Source of the DNA: Bacteroidota bacterium
GTDB lineage: Bacteria; Bacteroidota; Bacteroidia; Bacteroidales; JAADJA01
DNA length: 64,000 nucleotides
Assembly: GCA_020444515.1 (NCBI GenBank)
Contig: JAHLKX010000005.1
Coordinates: 62,001-126,000, forward strand
Direction of reading: 5' to 3'
Shown here in pieces: positions 53,314 through 62,684 of this stretch. How positions within the stretch are numbered: the stretch's first letter is position 1; the number at the start of each line of letters is the position of its first letter. The translations under genes were made by a program, and so were the position numbers. The notes beneath the pieces were generated by a model. The model was not told the origin of the DNA. It made no database searches and saw only the letters and a list, made by a program, of their open reading frames with translations.

Positions 53314-54501
53314 ATGAAAACACAACGAATCATTCTCTTTTGCTTTCTTTTACCTGTTTCTTGGGTAGTTTTTGCCCAGACACCAAATTATTCAGCCAGG
53401 ATTCAAAGACTGGTGCCAGAAACCAATTTTCTTCCTCAAGCCGATTGGGAAGCTATTTTTTTTGACCCAACGCAAAAGGATATTGCTACCAAAGTAGGCA
53501 TCAAAAAACGGGTGGTCATCGCTCTCGATGAAAGTGTCTTTATCAATAACCGGTATGCGTATAATATTACCAAAGTCAATAGTCAGGGCAAGGTAGTCAG
53601 GACTTTTGGGAAGAAGGGAAGTAATCCGGGCGAATTCATCAATAATCCTGATCTTCATGGAATCCTGAATAACAAGTATGTAGTTACAAGCGATGCCCAG
53701 GGAAGGATCAATTTTTTTGACCTGGATGGGAATTTCATCAAAATGATAACCATCGATTTTATGCCGCTGAAGATATTTCCAGTTGGCAATGGTAAACTGA
53801 TCATCCAGGGACATGTACCGTATGGTACAAAATCGAAAAACCTGATTGCTGAACTCGATTTTGAAACCGAAAAATACCACCAGATTTATTATACTTTTCA
53901 GGACTATGACGATCCAAAAGGAGGTGTTAGGATTCATACTAAAGATGGTATTATTTCTACAGGACCTGCATTTTCCACCAATAAAATATATTGCAGGGTA
54001 ACCTCTTCCGGACAGATTGTGCTGGGTGTAAACGACTCGGATCAAATACAAGTATTTACAAATAAGAATGGCACTTACAAAGAATCGGAATTTACCTTAA
54101 AAACAAATCCTATCCCCATTACAAAGGAAGAAAAAGAGGAGTATTACCGTAATTTCAAAGAAAGACTTAATAAATTGGAGATTGACACCACAGAAGCCGA
54201 CAAGATCCTGCGGGAAGGATATTTTCCCCGATATCTGCCCAATTACTATAATATCGTCCTTGATGATGCAAATAATTGTTTGTTTTTCATTTATTCCAAT
54301 GATGGACAGGATCATTTGTTCAGGGCCTATACCATCGACGGTAAATATCTCGGTGAATCAGAATTTACCATTGAAGGGTACGATCTGTTATCCGGCCTTG
54401 GACATTTTTATTTCATGAATGGCTATGTATATACCCTGGCGCTCAAAAAAGGCGCTGATAGTCCCATGAGGATACTGAAGTGTAAAATCATTTCCGAATA
54501 A
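53314..54501 (+). CDS. Secreted 6-bladed beta-propeller protein
   Basis: This 395-residue protein has a signal peptide (MKTQRIILFCFLLPVSWVVFA). The mature part resembles the 6-bladed propeller family frequent beside ECF sigma systems of Bacteroidota: NSQGKVVRTFGKKGSNPGEF, GRINFFDLDGNFIKMI, and closing RAYTIDGKYLGESEF. A helical insert (KEEKEEYYRNFKERLNKL) interrupts it near residue 275. It may sense or present a ligand to the sigma/anti-sigma pair 14 bases upstream. No enzyme motif is seen. Confidence 0.8.
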   Translation: MKTQRIILFCFLLPVSWVVFAQTPNYSARIQRLVPETNFLPQADWEAIFFDPTQKDIATKVGIKKRVVIALDESVFINNRYAYNITKVNSQGKVVRTFGKKGSNPGEFINNPDLHGILNNKYVVTSDAQGRINFFDLDGNFIKMITIDFMPLKIFPVGNGKLIIQGHVPYGTKSKNLIAELDFETEKYHQIYYTFQDYDDPKGGVRIHTKDGIISTGPAFSTNKIYCRVTSSGQIVLGVNDSDQIQVFTNKNGTYKESEFTLKTNPIPITKEEKEEYYRNFKERLNKLEIDTTEADKILREGYFPRYLPNYYNIVLDDANNCLFFIYSNDGQDHLFRAYTIDGKYLGESEFTIEGYDLLSGLGHFYFMNGYVYTLALKKGADSPMRILKCKIISE

Positions 54502-54611
54502 GGTATTCAATATTAAATATTTGATCCTATTACAGTTTCTTGAGATTTGCCCATTAAAAGCTTTGCAATTATCACCCAATAACATCTAATCTTTAAAGTA
54601 CCAATATTTCG

Positions 54612-54619
54612 TATTTTTG
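54612..54619 (+). promoter_or_regulatory. Candidate -7 box upstream of the second fucosidase
   Basis: TATTTTTG matches TAnnTTTG. It lies 177 bases before the ATG at 54797, in a 295-base gap where I see no gene. Confidence 0.3.
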
Positions 54620-54796
54620 ATCCTTCAGAAGGACGTAACCAGAAAAAGTTTCTATCGATCAATGGCTGCGTTCTTCTTTGATTATTGAATTCTTTTTGTA
54701 TTTGAGGAAAAAAATAATTTTCAGATTAAATTGGAATCCAATTTCAATGTACAGGAATTTGTGAATTAATATAGTATCATCTTCAAAATCATTGTT

Positions 54797-56266
54797 ATGA
54801 TTAAACCTTTACTTTTTGCATTTATCTTTTCATTATTGTTTTTGGTTATAAATGCCCAACACGATTCCCAAACCTATATTCCAGATCCCGATCCGCTTGT
54901 CCAGCAAAAACTTGAACAATGGCAGGATTTGAAATTCGGACTGCTCATGCACTGGGGAACCTATAGTCAGTGGGGTATCGTCGAATCCTGGTCGATATGC
55001 CCCGAAGATTACGGCTGGTGCGAACGAAAAAAAGGAAATAATCCCGACAATTATTACGAGTATGTAAAGGAATATGAAAACCTGAAAACTACCTTCAATC
55101 CGGTTCAATTCGATCCTGCAAAATGGGCCAAAGCCGCCGCCAATGCCGGAATGAGATATATGATCTTCACCACCAAACACCACGATGGCTTTTGTATGTT
55201 CGACACAAAATACACCGATTACAAGATCACGGATGAGGATTGTCCTTTCCATACCAATCCAAAGTCAAATGTCTCCAAAGAGATTTTCGATGCTTTTCGT
55301 GCTGAGGGGATGTGGGTGGGGCCCTATTTTTCCAAACCCGACTGGCAATGTGATGATTACTGGGATCCCTATTTCCCGCCCATGGACCGCAATGTTAATT
55401 ATGACCCTGCAGCCTATCCTGATAAATGGGAAAGCTATGTGCAATTCACCCAAAACCAGATCATGGAGCTGATGTCGGACTATGGGCCGATTGATATCCT
55501 TTGGCTCGATGGTGGTTGGGTCAGAAAGAATTCGAAAGAAGATATTGAGGCATATTACCGGGATTCGTCCAATTTTTCTGCTGACGGTTTTATGAAAACC
55601 AAACTGATCAACCAGGATATTCGCATGAATGAGCTGGTTGAGAAAGCCCGTGAAAAACAACCCGGCTTGATCGTGGTCGATCGCGCAGTACCGGGTAAAA
55701 ACCAGAATTATCTCACTCCGGAAAACCGGGTTCCTGAAGAGGCCTTGCCTTATCCATGGGAATCTTGCATCATCGCCGGTGGAAGTTGGTCGTGGGTGCC
55801 GAATGCTACCTATTTTAGCGGACGGGAAGCAGTGCATCTGCTTGTCGATATTGTGGCGAAAGGCGGTAACTTGCTTTTAAACATTGCTCCCGGACCGGAA
55901 GGACAATGGCATGATGGAGCGTATAAAATGTTAGATCAAATAGGGCAGTGGATGGATATAAACAGTGAAGCGATTTATGAAACCAGGGCCATTGCACCAT
56001 ACAAATCGGAGAATATTTGTTTGACCCACAAACCGGATGGGACGACGTATGCCATTTATCTTGCCGGTGAATCAGAAAAAGAAATGCCAGCTGAAATCAA
56101 ATTGAATAAAGAATTGCCGCTGAAATTTAAAAAGGTATATTTACTGGGATATTCAAAACCCTTGAAGTGGGAAAAATCGGATCAGGGTTGGGAAGTGAAA
56201 ATTCCGGTAGAACTTAAAAAGAATCCGCCCACTGATTTTGCCTGGGTGCTAAAATTTCAACCTTAG
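54797..56266 (+). CDS. GH29 alpha-L-fucosidase, exported
   Basis: This 489-residue protein has a signal peptide (ending FLVINAQ) without a lipobox, unlike the first fucosidase. GH29 motifs are LKFGLLMHWGTYSQWG, TTKHHDGFCMFDTKYTDYKI, and nucleophile D238 in IDILWLDGGWV; GGNLLLNIAPGPEGQW closes the barrel. A C-terminal beta domain of ~80 residues follows. Compared with the first enzyme the active-site loop is different (WSICPEDYGWCERKKG), so linkage preference may differ. It converges with the hemolysin III gene with a 4 bp overlap. Confidence 0.93.
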   Translation: MIKPLLFAFIFSLLFLVINAQHDSQTYIPDPDPLVQQKLEQWQDLKFGLLMHWGTYSQWGIVESWSICPEDYGWCERKKGNNPDNYYEYVKEYENLKTTFNPVQFDPAKWAKAAANAGMRYMIFTTKHHDGFCMFDTKYTDYKITDEDCPFHTNPKSNVSKEIFDAFRAEGMWVGPYFSKPDWQCDDYWDPYFPPMDRNVNYDPAAYPDKWESYVQFTQNQIMELMSDYGPIDILWLDGGWVRKNSKEDIEAYYRDSSNFSADGFMKTKLINQDIRMNELVEKAREKQPGLIVVDRAVPGKNQNYLTPENRVPEEALPYPWESCIIAGGSWSWVPNATYFSGREAVHLLVDIVAKGGNLLLNIAPGPEGQWHDGAYKMLDQIGQWMDINSEAIYETRAIAPYKSENICLTHKPDGTTYAIYLAGESEKEMPAEIKLNKELPLKFKKVYLLGYSKPLKWEKSDQGWEVKIPVELKKNPPTDFAWVLKFQP

Positions 56267-56907
56267 GGCAATACATACCAGAACACTGCTATAAAATGGC
56301 AGATACTTCCAGCCAAAACAAACACATGGAAAATAGCATGGTTAAATGGTATTTTCTTAAAAAGATAAAAAACAGCACCACCCGTATAGGCAATTCCGCC
56401 ACCGAAAAGCCACCAGAGTCCGGCCGGTTCCAGATTGTTGATCAATGGTTTGATGGCTATGATGATCACCCATCCCAATAAAATATAACCGATGGTTGAT
56501 AAAACCTGCCATCTGCCTGTGAAAAATATTTTGAGGATCACGCCACCAAGTGCCAAACCCCAAACCACTCCAAATAAACTCCAACCCCAGGGACCGTTTA
56601 GGGTGATCAATAAAAATGGCGTATAAGTTCCCGCAATCAGAATATAAATGGAAGCATGATCGAAAACATTTAACCGGTTTCTGATCTTTGGCCGTTTGGC
56701 ACTGTGGAAAAGGGTAGAGGCAAGATAAAGAACAACAAGACTGCTCCCATAAATCGCACTGCTTATAATGTGCCATGCATTTCCTTTGATACTGGTAAAA
56801 ATAACCATGAGCGTCAATGCTGCAATACTCAATAACAATCCGAATCCGTGCGTTGCGATATTGAGTTTTTCTTCAAGAGGAGGATATATTTTAGCATCTC
56901 TGATCAT
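56263..56907 (-). CDS. Hemolysin III / PAQR family membrane protein (TrhA-like)
   Basis: This 214-residue, seven-helix inner-membrane protein has family residues EEKLNIATHGFGLLLSI, LYLASTLFHSAKRPKIR, FDHASIYILIAGTYTPF and the terminal HAIFHVFVLAGSICHFIAV. PAQR proteins have a zinc site formed by these histidines and a ceramidase-like fold. Bacterial members (E. coli TrhA) influence membrane-energy or lipid homeostasis. It is a single-gene unit, divergent from the multihaem lipoprotein. Confidence 0.9.
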   Translation of the reverse strand: MIRDAKIYPPLEEKLNIATHGFGLLLSIAALTLMVIFTSIKGNAWHIISSAIYGSSLVVLYLASTLFHSAKRPKIRNRLNVFDHASIYILIAGTYTPFLLITLNGPWGWSLFGVVWGLALGGVILKIFFTGRWQVLSTIGYILLGWVIIIAIKPLINNLEPAGLWWLFGGGIAYTGGAVFYLFKKIPFNHAIFHVFVLAGSICHFIAVFWYVLP

Positions 56908-57091
56908 GATGATTGGATGTAAATATATAACTCCATTCTGTGTGTTTTGTTTTCAAAAGGGATATATTACCCGACCTTTCTTTTTTTCCGGTTCAGCTGT
57001 TATTTTTTCCCATTCGGGATGAATATTTTCCGCAATATATGAAATTGATGTTGCTTTGCCTTCCAGGTTTATTTAGTCAATTCAGGAATTT

Positions 57092-58681
57092 ATGACAAAA
57101 CAACACTTTATAACGGGTATTTTGATCCTTTCGGGTCTGGTTTGGATTTTCAATGCTTGCAAACATGCACCCGAAGAGGTCAATCCTGGAAATAATAACC
57201 CGGAACCACCCATCGATACCCTTGCATGTGATTCTTCCGATGTAACTTATCCCGGTATCGTCCAGCCCATTCTGGAAACTTACTGCCTCAGTTGCCATAG
57301 TGGCCCGACACCATCAGGAGCGCTCGATTTCACTGACTTCAACGATCTTGCTTTTGTTGCTGAAAGCGGTCAGCTGTTAGGATCGATCAAACATCTGTTG
57401 GGATATGAACCCATGCCTCAAAATGGCCCGAAACTGTCCAATTGTGAGATCTCACTGATCGAAAAATGGATCAATGACACCACTTTTGTAAAACCTCCGG
57501 ATACAACAAATTGTGATACAAGCAATGTTACCTGGCCCTGGACCATACAGCCCATCCTGCAGGCTAATTGTATCAGCTGTCATGGTCCTCCCAATTTTGA
57601 AGGGGGAATTGATCTGTCGAATTATTCAGATGTTTCGTTTCTGGCTCAGAATGGTAGCCTTTTGGGTGCTATCAAACATTTACCAGGGTATGAACCCATG
57701 CCGCAAAATGCACCACAATTGACAAATTGCGAAATTACCCTGATCGAAAAGTGGATCAACGATACCACATTTGTCAATAACGATACTACACCATGTGATT
57801 CTTCCTTTGTGACGTATCCAGGATTGGTTTATCCCATCTTGCAGGAAAACTGTATAACCTGTCATAGTCAGCCTGTTCCAGCTGCTGGTCTCGATTTCAA
57901 CAATTATGAGAATGTGGCGTTCATTGCACAAAGCGGGCAATTATTAGGTGCTATCAAACATTTGCCGGGATATACCCCGATGCCGGAAAATGGGCCACCA
58001 TTGACCGATTGTGAAATCGGTATTATTCAAAAATGGATCAATGATACAATTTTTGATCCCGGAGGTTCCGGCGGAATTCCCTGTGATCCGGATACGGTTT
58101 ATTTTGAAAATGATGTATTACCCCTGCTGCAGTCGAGTTGTGGAATAGCCGGTTGTCATGATGAGCAAACCGCCGAGGAGGGTGTCATCCTTACCAGCTA
58201 TTTTTATGTAATACAGACAGGAGATATAGAACCCTTTGATCCCGAAAACAGCGAGATTTATGAGGTAATAACCGAGACAGATCCTGATAAACGGATGCCT
58301 CCACCACCGGCTGCTCAGCTCACTTCCGATCAGAAAAACTTGATTTATACGTGGATTGCACAGGGGGCATTGAACAATTATTGTGAACAAGAGGATTGTG
58401 ATTCATTGAATGTGAGTTTTTCAGAAACCGTATTTCCAATAATTCAGAACAGCTGTTTGGGGTGTCATAGCGGGTCCAATCCCAATGGTGGGATCAGTTT
58501 GACCAATTACCAACAGATTAAAACCGCTGGAAGCATCACTCCCGGATCATCAGGAAGTTTGCTGGGAGCAATTACTCATGCACCGGGAAATGTTCCAATG
58601 CCGCAAAACGGCGCACAATTATCGGATTGTAAAATAGCCCAGATCCGCAGTTGGGTCAATGATGGAATGCCCAATAACTAA
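57092..58681 (+). CDS. Pentahaem c-type cytochrome lipoprotein built of repeats
   Basis: This 529-residue protein has a lipobox IFNAC (C23). Five repeated c-type haem domains follow. CxxCH sites are at C65 (CLSCH), C160 (CISCH), C254 (CITCH) and C455 (CLGCH). A variant with four spacer residues, C-GIAG-CH (C350), lies in the fourth domain. Four of the repeats keep LL.(S/A)I.H..G..PMPQNG..L..C.I..I..W(I/V)ND, where the Met can be the distal haem ligand. It is probably an outer-membrane electron carrier or peroxidase-like partner. Two similar genes follow. Confidence 0.87.
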   Translation: MTKQHFITGILILSGLVWIFNACKHAPEEVNPGNNNPEPPIDTLACDSSDVTYPGIVQPILETYCLSCHSGPTPSGALDFTDFNDLAFVAESGQLLGSIKHLLGYEPMPQNGPKLSNCEISLIEKWINDTTFVKPPDTTNCDTSNVTWPWTIQPILQANCISCHGPPNFEGGIDLSNYSDVSFLAQNGSLLGAIKHLPGYEPMPQNAPQLTNCEITLIEKWINDTTFVNNDTTPCDSSFVTYPGLVYPILQENCITCHSQPVPAAGLDFNNYENVAFIAQSGQLLGAIKHLPGYTPMPENGPPLTDCEIGIIQKWINDTIFDPGGSGGIPCDPDTVYFENDVLPLLQSSCGIAGCHDEQTAEEGVILTSYFYVIQTGDIEPFDPENSEIYEVITETDPDKRMPPPPAAQLTSDQKNLIYTWIAQGALNNYCEQEDCDSLNVSFSETVFPIIQNSCLGCHSGSNPNGGISLTNYQQIKTAGSITPGSSGSLLGAITHAPGNVPMPQNGAQLSDCKIAQIRSWVNDGMPNN

Positions 58682-58838
58682 AATGAAAATTTTATGCTGG
58701 AATTAAAAAGGTTAAAAATATCCCGGGAAAGGCAGATAAAACTTTAACTTGGCTCATTCAATGAATACGAATTTTCTGATACCAAATGGGGTGTTGACAG
58801 CATCCACACTTCAAAACAATATGCGAAAAAAGATAACA

Positions 58839-59210
58839 ATGAAAACACGATTCAATTTACTGTTAATACTGGCTGTATTTCTGACAGCCCAATCCTGCTA
58901 TTACGATAATGAAGAAGAACTGTATCCATCTGCAGGAGAATGTGATTTGACAAATGTTACTTATTCGGTTACTATTGCTCCAATCCTGGCTGAAAATTGT
59001 AATTCATGCCATGGCGGTAATTTCCCACAGGCAGGTGTTGTTACCGATAATTATGATGATCTAAAAACAGTTGTCGATAACGGACGATTTTGGGGAGCCA
59101 TCAACCATGAAGACGGCTATAGCCCCATGCCTCAAAATCTTCCAAAACTACCGCAGTGTGAACTGGATAAAATTAAAACCTGGATTGACAATGGTGCAAT
59201 GAATGATTAA
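58839..59210 (+). CDS. Monohaem c-type cytochrome lipoprotein
   Basis: I chose the ATG at 58839 (123 residues; M at 58821 is also possible) to give the lipoprotein signal LAVFLTAQSC. The mature protein equals one repeat unit of the pentahaem protein: CDLTNVTYSVTIAPIL, CNSCH at C54, then DGYSPMPQNLPKLPQCELDK. It looks like a duplicated single domain, probably the partner electron carrier. It is in the same direction and followed 18 bp later by the DUF5777 barrel gene. Confidence 0.87.
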   Translation: MKTRFNLLLILAVFLTAQSCYYDNEEELYPSAGECDLTNVTYSVTIAPILAENCNSCHGGNFPQAGVVTDNYDDLKTVVDNGRFWGAINHEDGYSPMPQNLPKLPQCELDKIKTWIDNGAMND

Positions 59211-59228
59211 CAAAAAACATGATTAGAA

Positions 59229-60131
59229 ATGAAAAAGATAATACTCATTATAGTTATAGGATTAGGGTTTTTATACCCTGCAAGTGCTCAGGACGATTTA
59301 ATGGATCTGTTGGGTTCTGAAAAAGAAACCGTTGATTATACTTATGCGACATTTAAAACATCCCGGGTTATCAATTCGCAATCGGTTGAACAGCCGGCCC
59401 CCGGGGTATTGCTTTTTTTGATACAACATCGGTTCGGGCGATTATATACCGGCATTTATGAATTATTTGGACTGGATCAGGCTACCATTCGTCTGGGTCT
59501 GGAATATGGTATTACAGATCGGCTAAGCATTGGAATTGGGCGGAGTTCATTTGAAAAGACCTATGATGGTTTTATTAAGTATAAAATTCTCAGGCAAAGT
59601 ACCGGTGCCCTTAAAATGCCTGTTACATTATCTTATTATGGTAGTGCCAATATCAATTCGCTTAAGTGGGAAGACATGGGTCTGGAAGATCGTGATAATT
59701 ACTTCAGTTCACGGATGTCGTATACCCAAATGCTATTGCTGGCAAGGAAATTCAGCAGCAGCGTTTCTGTACAGCTAATGCCCACCTATACCCATAAAAA
59801 CCTGGTGCCCACAACAGAAGATGCCAATGATATTTTTTCTGTTGGGATTGGAGGTAGGGTTAAATTGACCAACCGCATGTCGATCAATGCAGAGTATTTT
59901 TATACTCCAACCAATCAGATATCTTATGATTTTCAACAACCTCTCTCTATCGGTTTCGATATCGAAACCGGAGGTCATGTTTTCCAATTGCATTTCAGCA
60001 ATTCACAGGCCTTTTTTGATCGGGGGTATCTTACTGAAACCTCAGGTAAATGGGAAAATGGAGATATCTATTTTGGATTTAATATCAGCCGGGTTTTTAC
60101 CATCAAAAAACCAGATACCTTTCAGGAATAA
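59229..60131 (+). CDS. DUF5777 outer-membrane barrel protein
   Basis: This 300-residue protein has a signal peptide (ending PASAQ). The mature protein starts DDLMDLLGSEKETVDYTYAT, then FKTSRVINSQSVE, typical of DUF5777, and has amphipathic strands throughout, ending GDIYFGFNISRVFTI. It is probably an outer-membrane barrel partner of the adjacent haem lipoproteins; the arrangement hints at an electron conduit across the outer membrane, but that is inference. It is the last gene of the operon. Confidence 0.85.
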   Translation: MKKIILIIVIGLGFLYPASAQDDLMDLLGSEKETVDYTYATFKTSRVINSQSVEQPAPGVLLFLIQHRFGRLYTGIYELFGLDQATIRLGLEYGITDRLSIGIGRSSFEKTYDGFIKYKILRQSTGALKMPVTLSYYGSANINSLKWEDMGLEDRDNYFSSRMSYTQMLLLARKFSSSVSVQLMPTYTHKNLVPTTEDANDIFSVGIGGRVKLTNRMSINAEYFYTPTNQISYDFQQPLSIGFDIETGGHVFQLHFSNSQAFFDRGYLTETSGKWENGDIYFGFNISRVFTIKKPDTFQE

Positions 60132-60417
60132 TCATTGATTTTGATTAATTTTAATCTGACCCATACGCTAGCCAGTTAAAATTGTTATCTGTTAAAATAC
60201 AGTGGTGTTATCTCAATATTTTAGCATACTATGAAGTTATTCCTCTATCAAATTTGGTGAAAGTTAGTTTTGTTCAATCCCATCAATGATTATAAAGTTT
60301 GGATCAGATATTGTCTGAAGCAACGATTTGATTTTATTATATCGAAGGGATTATTGATGAGAGAACATGAAGATAATGAAAATTGCGTATTAAAATAATC
60401 TCCATTTTCTTAAAAAA
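60132..60417. other. Non-coding gap between convergent operons
   Basis: This AT-rich stretch lies between the DUF5777 stop and the terminator at 60419. I see no convincing gene, RNA or repeat in it. Confidence 0.5.
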
Positions 60418-60450
60418 AGAAAGCCATTATCCGTTAAGATAATGGCTTTC
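60408..60450 (-). terminator. Rho-independent terminator (minus strand)
   Basis: A perfect 13 bp stem, GAAAGCCATTATC (60419-60431) with its complement at 60438-60450 and a 6-base loop, is followed on the minus strand by a run of seven T. It ends the DUF2892/YceI group. Confidence 0.9.
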
Positions 60451-60470
60451 AATTGCCTTTTTGAGAAAAG

Positions 60471-60677
60471 TTAATTCTTTTTACCCTTTGTGTTCAATTT
60501 AAAAGGAACATAAGCCGGACAAAAACTAACCAGACTGGTTAAGATAAAAACTGCAGCTACAATGAGCAGGATGATTCCCAGTGTTCCTGATATCACGTTT
60601 GTAAAGTACAATACTGCGATAAGAGCACCAATAATAAACCTGATGATGCGGTCTGCTGATCCCATGTTTGCTTTCAT
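60471..60677 (-). CDS. DUF2892 (YgaP-type) small membrane protein
   Basis: This 68-residue protein has two membrane helices and the family opening MGSADRIIRFIIGALIAV; the second helix ends with VSFCPAYVPFKLNTKGK. Members are inner-membrane proteins, sometimes fused to rhodanese. The single conserved Cys in FCPAY is as expected. Function unknown. Confidence 0.9.
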   Translation of the reverse strand: MKANMGSADRIIRFIIGALIAVLYFTNVISGTLGIILLIVAAVFILTSLVSFCPAYVPFKLNTKGKKN

Positions 60678-60739
60678 AATGTCTTGTTTTTTAAAGTCTA
60701 CTAATCTTAAACAACCTGATAAGCATAAAGTTCATACCA

Positions 60740-61291
60740 CTAATTTGCCATTGCCTCAAGCGACAGATCTACGGTGACTTCAATTTCTTCTGCAATGTTA
60801 TTGATAACGGTTTTCGGGATTTTAATTTGATAATCCGCAGGCTTAATTATAAACGCAGACTTAGCTTTCACCTGATCCCCATCAATGATTAAAGTTCCCT
60901 CTTCTTTGATTTTGTTGGTTACACCATGGATGGTCAGATCTCCTTCAACCCTGGCTTTATATTCACCTTTGGTTGCAAAATCGATTTCATCAATATTCAG
61001 GACCTTGCCCTTAAATATTGCATTGGGAAACTTATCCGACTCAACATAATTTTCATTGAAATGCTCTTGCATCAAAGCTTTTTCAAATTCAAACGATTTC
61101 ATGAGCACTTTAAATACCAAATCTCCCGTGCTTGAGTCCAAAACGCTATTCACCTGGTGATTGTGGGCTTCAATGGTTTCAACGGGTGTTTCCGAGTAAA
61201 ATTTAATGTGTCCGTTTTTTGTAATGTATCGTTGCGAAAAAGTATATACAGCTAGAAGAATAAGTGTCGATGTAAGAATTATCCTTTTCAT
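60740..61291 (-). CDS. YceI family lipid-binding periplasmic protein
   Basis: This 183-residue protein has a signal peptide (ending TFSQ). The YceI lipocalin-like barrel is seen in RYITKNGHIKFYSETPVETI, LMKSFEFEKALMQEHFNENY, PNAIFKGKVLN and GDLTIHGVTNKIKEEGTL. YceI proteins bind polyisoprenoid or quinone-like lipids in the periplasm. It is paired with the OB-fold gene 12 bases upstream, a linkage I recall from other Bacteroidota next to haem proteins. Confidence 0.92.
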   Translation of the reverse strand: MKRIILTSTLILLAVYTFSQRYITKNGHIKFYSETPVETIEAHNHQVNSVLDSSTGDLVFKVLMKSFEFEKALMQEHFNENYVESDKFPNAIFKGKVLNIDEIDFATKGEYKARVEGDLTIHGVTNKIKEEGTLIIDGDQVKAKSAFIIKPADYQIKIPKTVINNIAEEIEVTVDLSLEAMAN

Positions 61292-61303
61292 ATTTTCATA
61301 TTT

Positions 61304-61738
61304 TTAGTTGTAAACAATAGAACATTTTTCAATAATAATATCAGTATCATTATACCCCGAAACAAATCCTTTGATCCTGACGTATTGTCCTTTCCTGGTT
61401 ATGGTTGACTGGGCGTGGTTCGGTAACATTGTGCAACGTATCCCTTCATCGCCAAACATTCCTTCACCCATAACAAAAACGGCAATGGTCAGTGAATCTG
61501 CCATTTCAACCTTATGAAGGGTCCCGGATATTTCCACTACTTTTCCATTGTAATTCATTTGTGCTTTTTGTTTGTCGCCATGATATTCATTGAACAAATC
61601 TTCAGCACTTATAACGAAGTCAGGTTTGGCTGCTTCAAAATTTCGGTGCGGTTTGTTATATATAAATTTATATCCGAGGAATGCACCAAGAGATCCGAGT
61701 ATGATAAGGCCGATCAATATTTTAGTCCAGTTTTTCAT
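61304..61738 (-). CDS. OB-fold (tRNA_anti-like) membrane-anchored protein
   Basis: The ATG at 61738 is used (144 residues); an upstream TTG is rejected. One N-terminal helix (about 7-27: TKILIGLIILGSLGAFLGYKF) is followed by an OB-fold: DLFNEYHGDKQKAQMNYNGK, VVEISGTLHKVE, GIRCTMLPNH, GQYVRIKGFVSGYN, EKCSIVYN. The fold binds ligand or protein in the periplasm, not tRNA, judging by export. It is the first of a pair with YceI. Confidence 0.85.
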   Translation of the reverse strand: MKNWTKILIGLIILGSLGAFLGYKFIYNKPHRNFEAAKPDFVISAEDLFNEYHGDKQKAQMNYNGKVVEISGTLHKVEMADSLTIAVFVMGEGMFGDEGIRCTMLPNHAQSTITRKGQYVRIKGFVSGYNDTDIIIEKCSIVYN

Positions 61739-61922
61739 TTTGCAGAAATTAAATTTCAGATACAAAGAAAAGCAATTGAAAACAACTGCAAAAATGGAAT
61801 GCTCCGAACAGGGATTTTTAGGTACCGAACAGGAATTCTGAATCGGGAACGATCCGATGAAAAGTGTTTTATATAAAAATATTGGTTAAAAAAAGAAGGA
61901 AATGAAGGTTATTAAGTTTGCA

Positions 61923-62684
61923 TTAATCTCTTTCTCCACCAAGCCATTTTTTAAAATCTCCGGAACGTTCAGTGCTGGCAATGGTATCAATTTTACAGGA
62001 GGGGATAAGTTCGATTTTTACCCTTGATTTGGAATAGGTATACATCTCATCAATGGCTTTGATATGAATGATAAACTGCCGGTTTATCCGAAAGTACAGG
62101 TCTGGGTCCAGCATCCCTTCCAGTTTATCCAGGCTATAATCCAGGGGATAGGTTTTGTTATCGAAGGTCCGGAAAAAGTTATTGCTGCTTTCTGTAAAAA
62201 AATAAGCAATTTGACTGGTATCAATGGATTTGATTTTTTGTCCATAACGAACTATAAAACGCTTTTGGTAGTCTTCTTTCCTGACAAGTTTTGCCAATGC
62301 AGGATAATCGATTTCCGGTTTTTTCTCCGCAAACCAACGTTTAAACTTTTCCAGACTTTCAGCCAGTTGTTTTTTATTAATGGGTTTCAGCAAATAATCA
62401 ACACTGTTCACTTTAAAAGCATCAATCGCATACTGATCAAAAGCCGTAATAAAAATAACCGGATTATCAATTTCAATGGCTTTAAAAATCTCAAAACTGG
62501 AACCATCGGCCAGTTGAATATCCTGAAAAACAAGTTCCGGAGGTGGGTTCTTACGATACCAGTTTACTGTGGATTCTATGCTATCCAGAATATCAATTAT
62601 TTCAATGTCCGCATCAATCTCTTTCAGTAACTTCTGAAGTCTGAGAGCCGTTGCGTGTTCATCCTCAATGATTAATACCTTCAT
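61923..62684 (-). CDS. LytTR family response regulator
   Basis: This 253-residue protein has a receiver with ED at 7-8, phospho-acceptor D55 in LVFQDIQLADGSSFEIF, FITAFDQYAIDAFKV and YLLKPINKKQL. The LytTR domain (about 140-250) contains QIAYFFTESSNNFFRT and YFRINRQFIIHIKAIDEM. It is less similar to the two regulators at 28.5 and 34.6 kb than those are to each other. The start overlaps the kinase gene by 20 bp (translational coupling). Confidence 0.93.
   Translation of the reverse strand: MKVLIIEDEHATALRLQKLLKEIDADIEIIDILDSIESTVNWYRKNPPPELVFQDIQLADGSSFEIFKAIEIDNPVIFITAFDQYAIDAFKVNSVDYLLKPINKKQLAESLEKFKRWFAEKKPEIDYPALAKLVRKEDYQKRFIVRYGQKIKSIDTSQIAYFFTESSNNFFRTFDNKTYPLDYSLDKLEGMLDPDLYFRINRQFIIHIKAIDEMYTYSKSRVKIELIPSCKIDTIASTERSGDFKKWLGGERD

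Noticed and set aside
53392..54051. 219-codon frame on the minus strand inside the propeller gene
   Set aside because: It is a shadow of the 6-bladed propeller gene, which has a signal peptide and blade repeats.
55265..55837. 190-codon minus-strand frame inside the second fucosidase
   Set aside because: The plus strand carries the intact GH29 barrel with its catalytic Asp; the antisense frame shows no domain.
62064..62630. Long open frame on the plus strand opposite the LytTR regulator
   Set aside because: The opposite strand encodes a complete response regulator with all motifs; the plus-strand frame has no recognisable domain and no start context.
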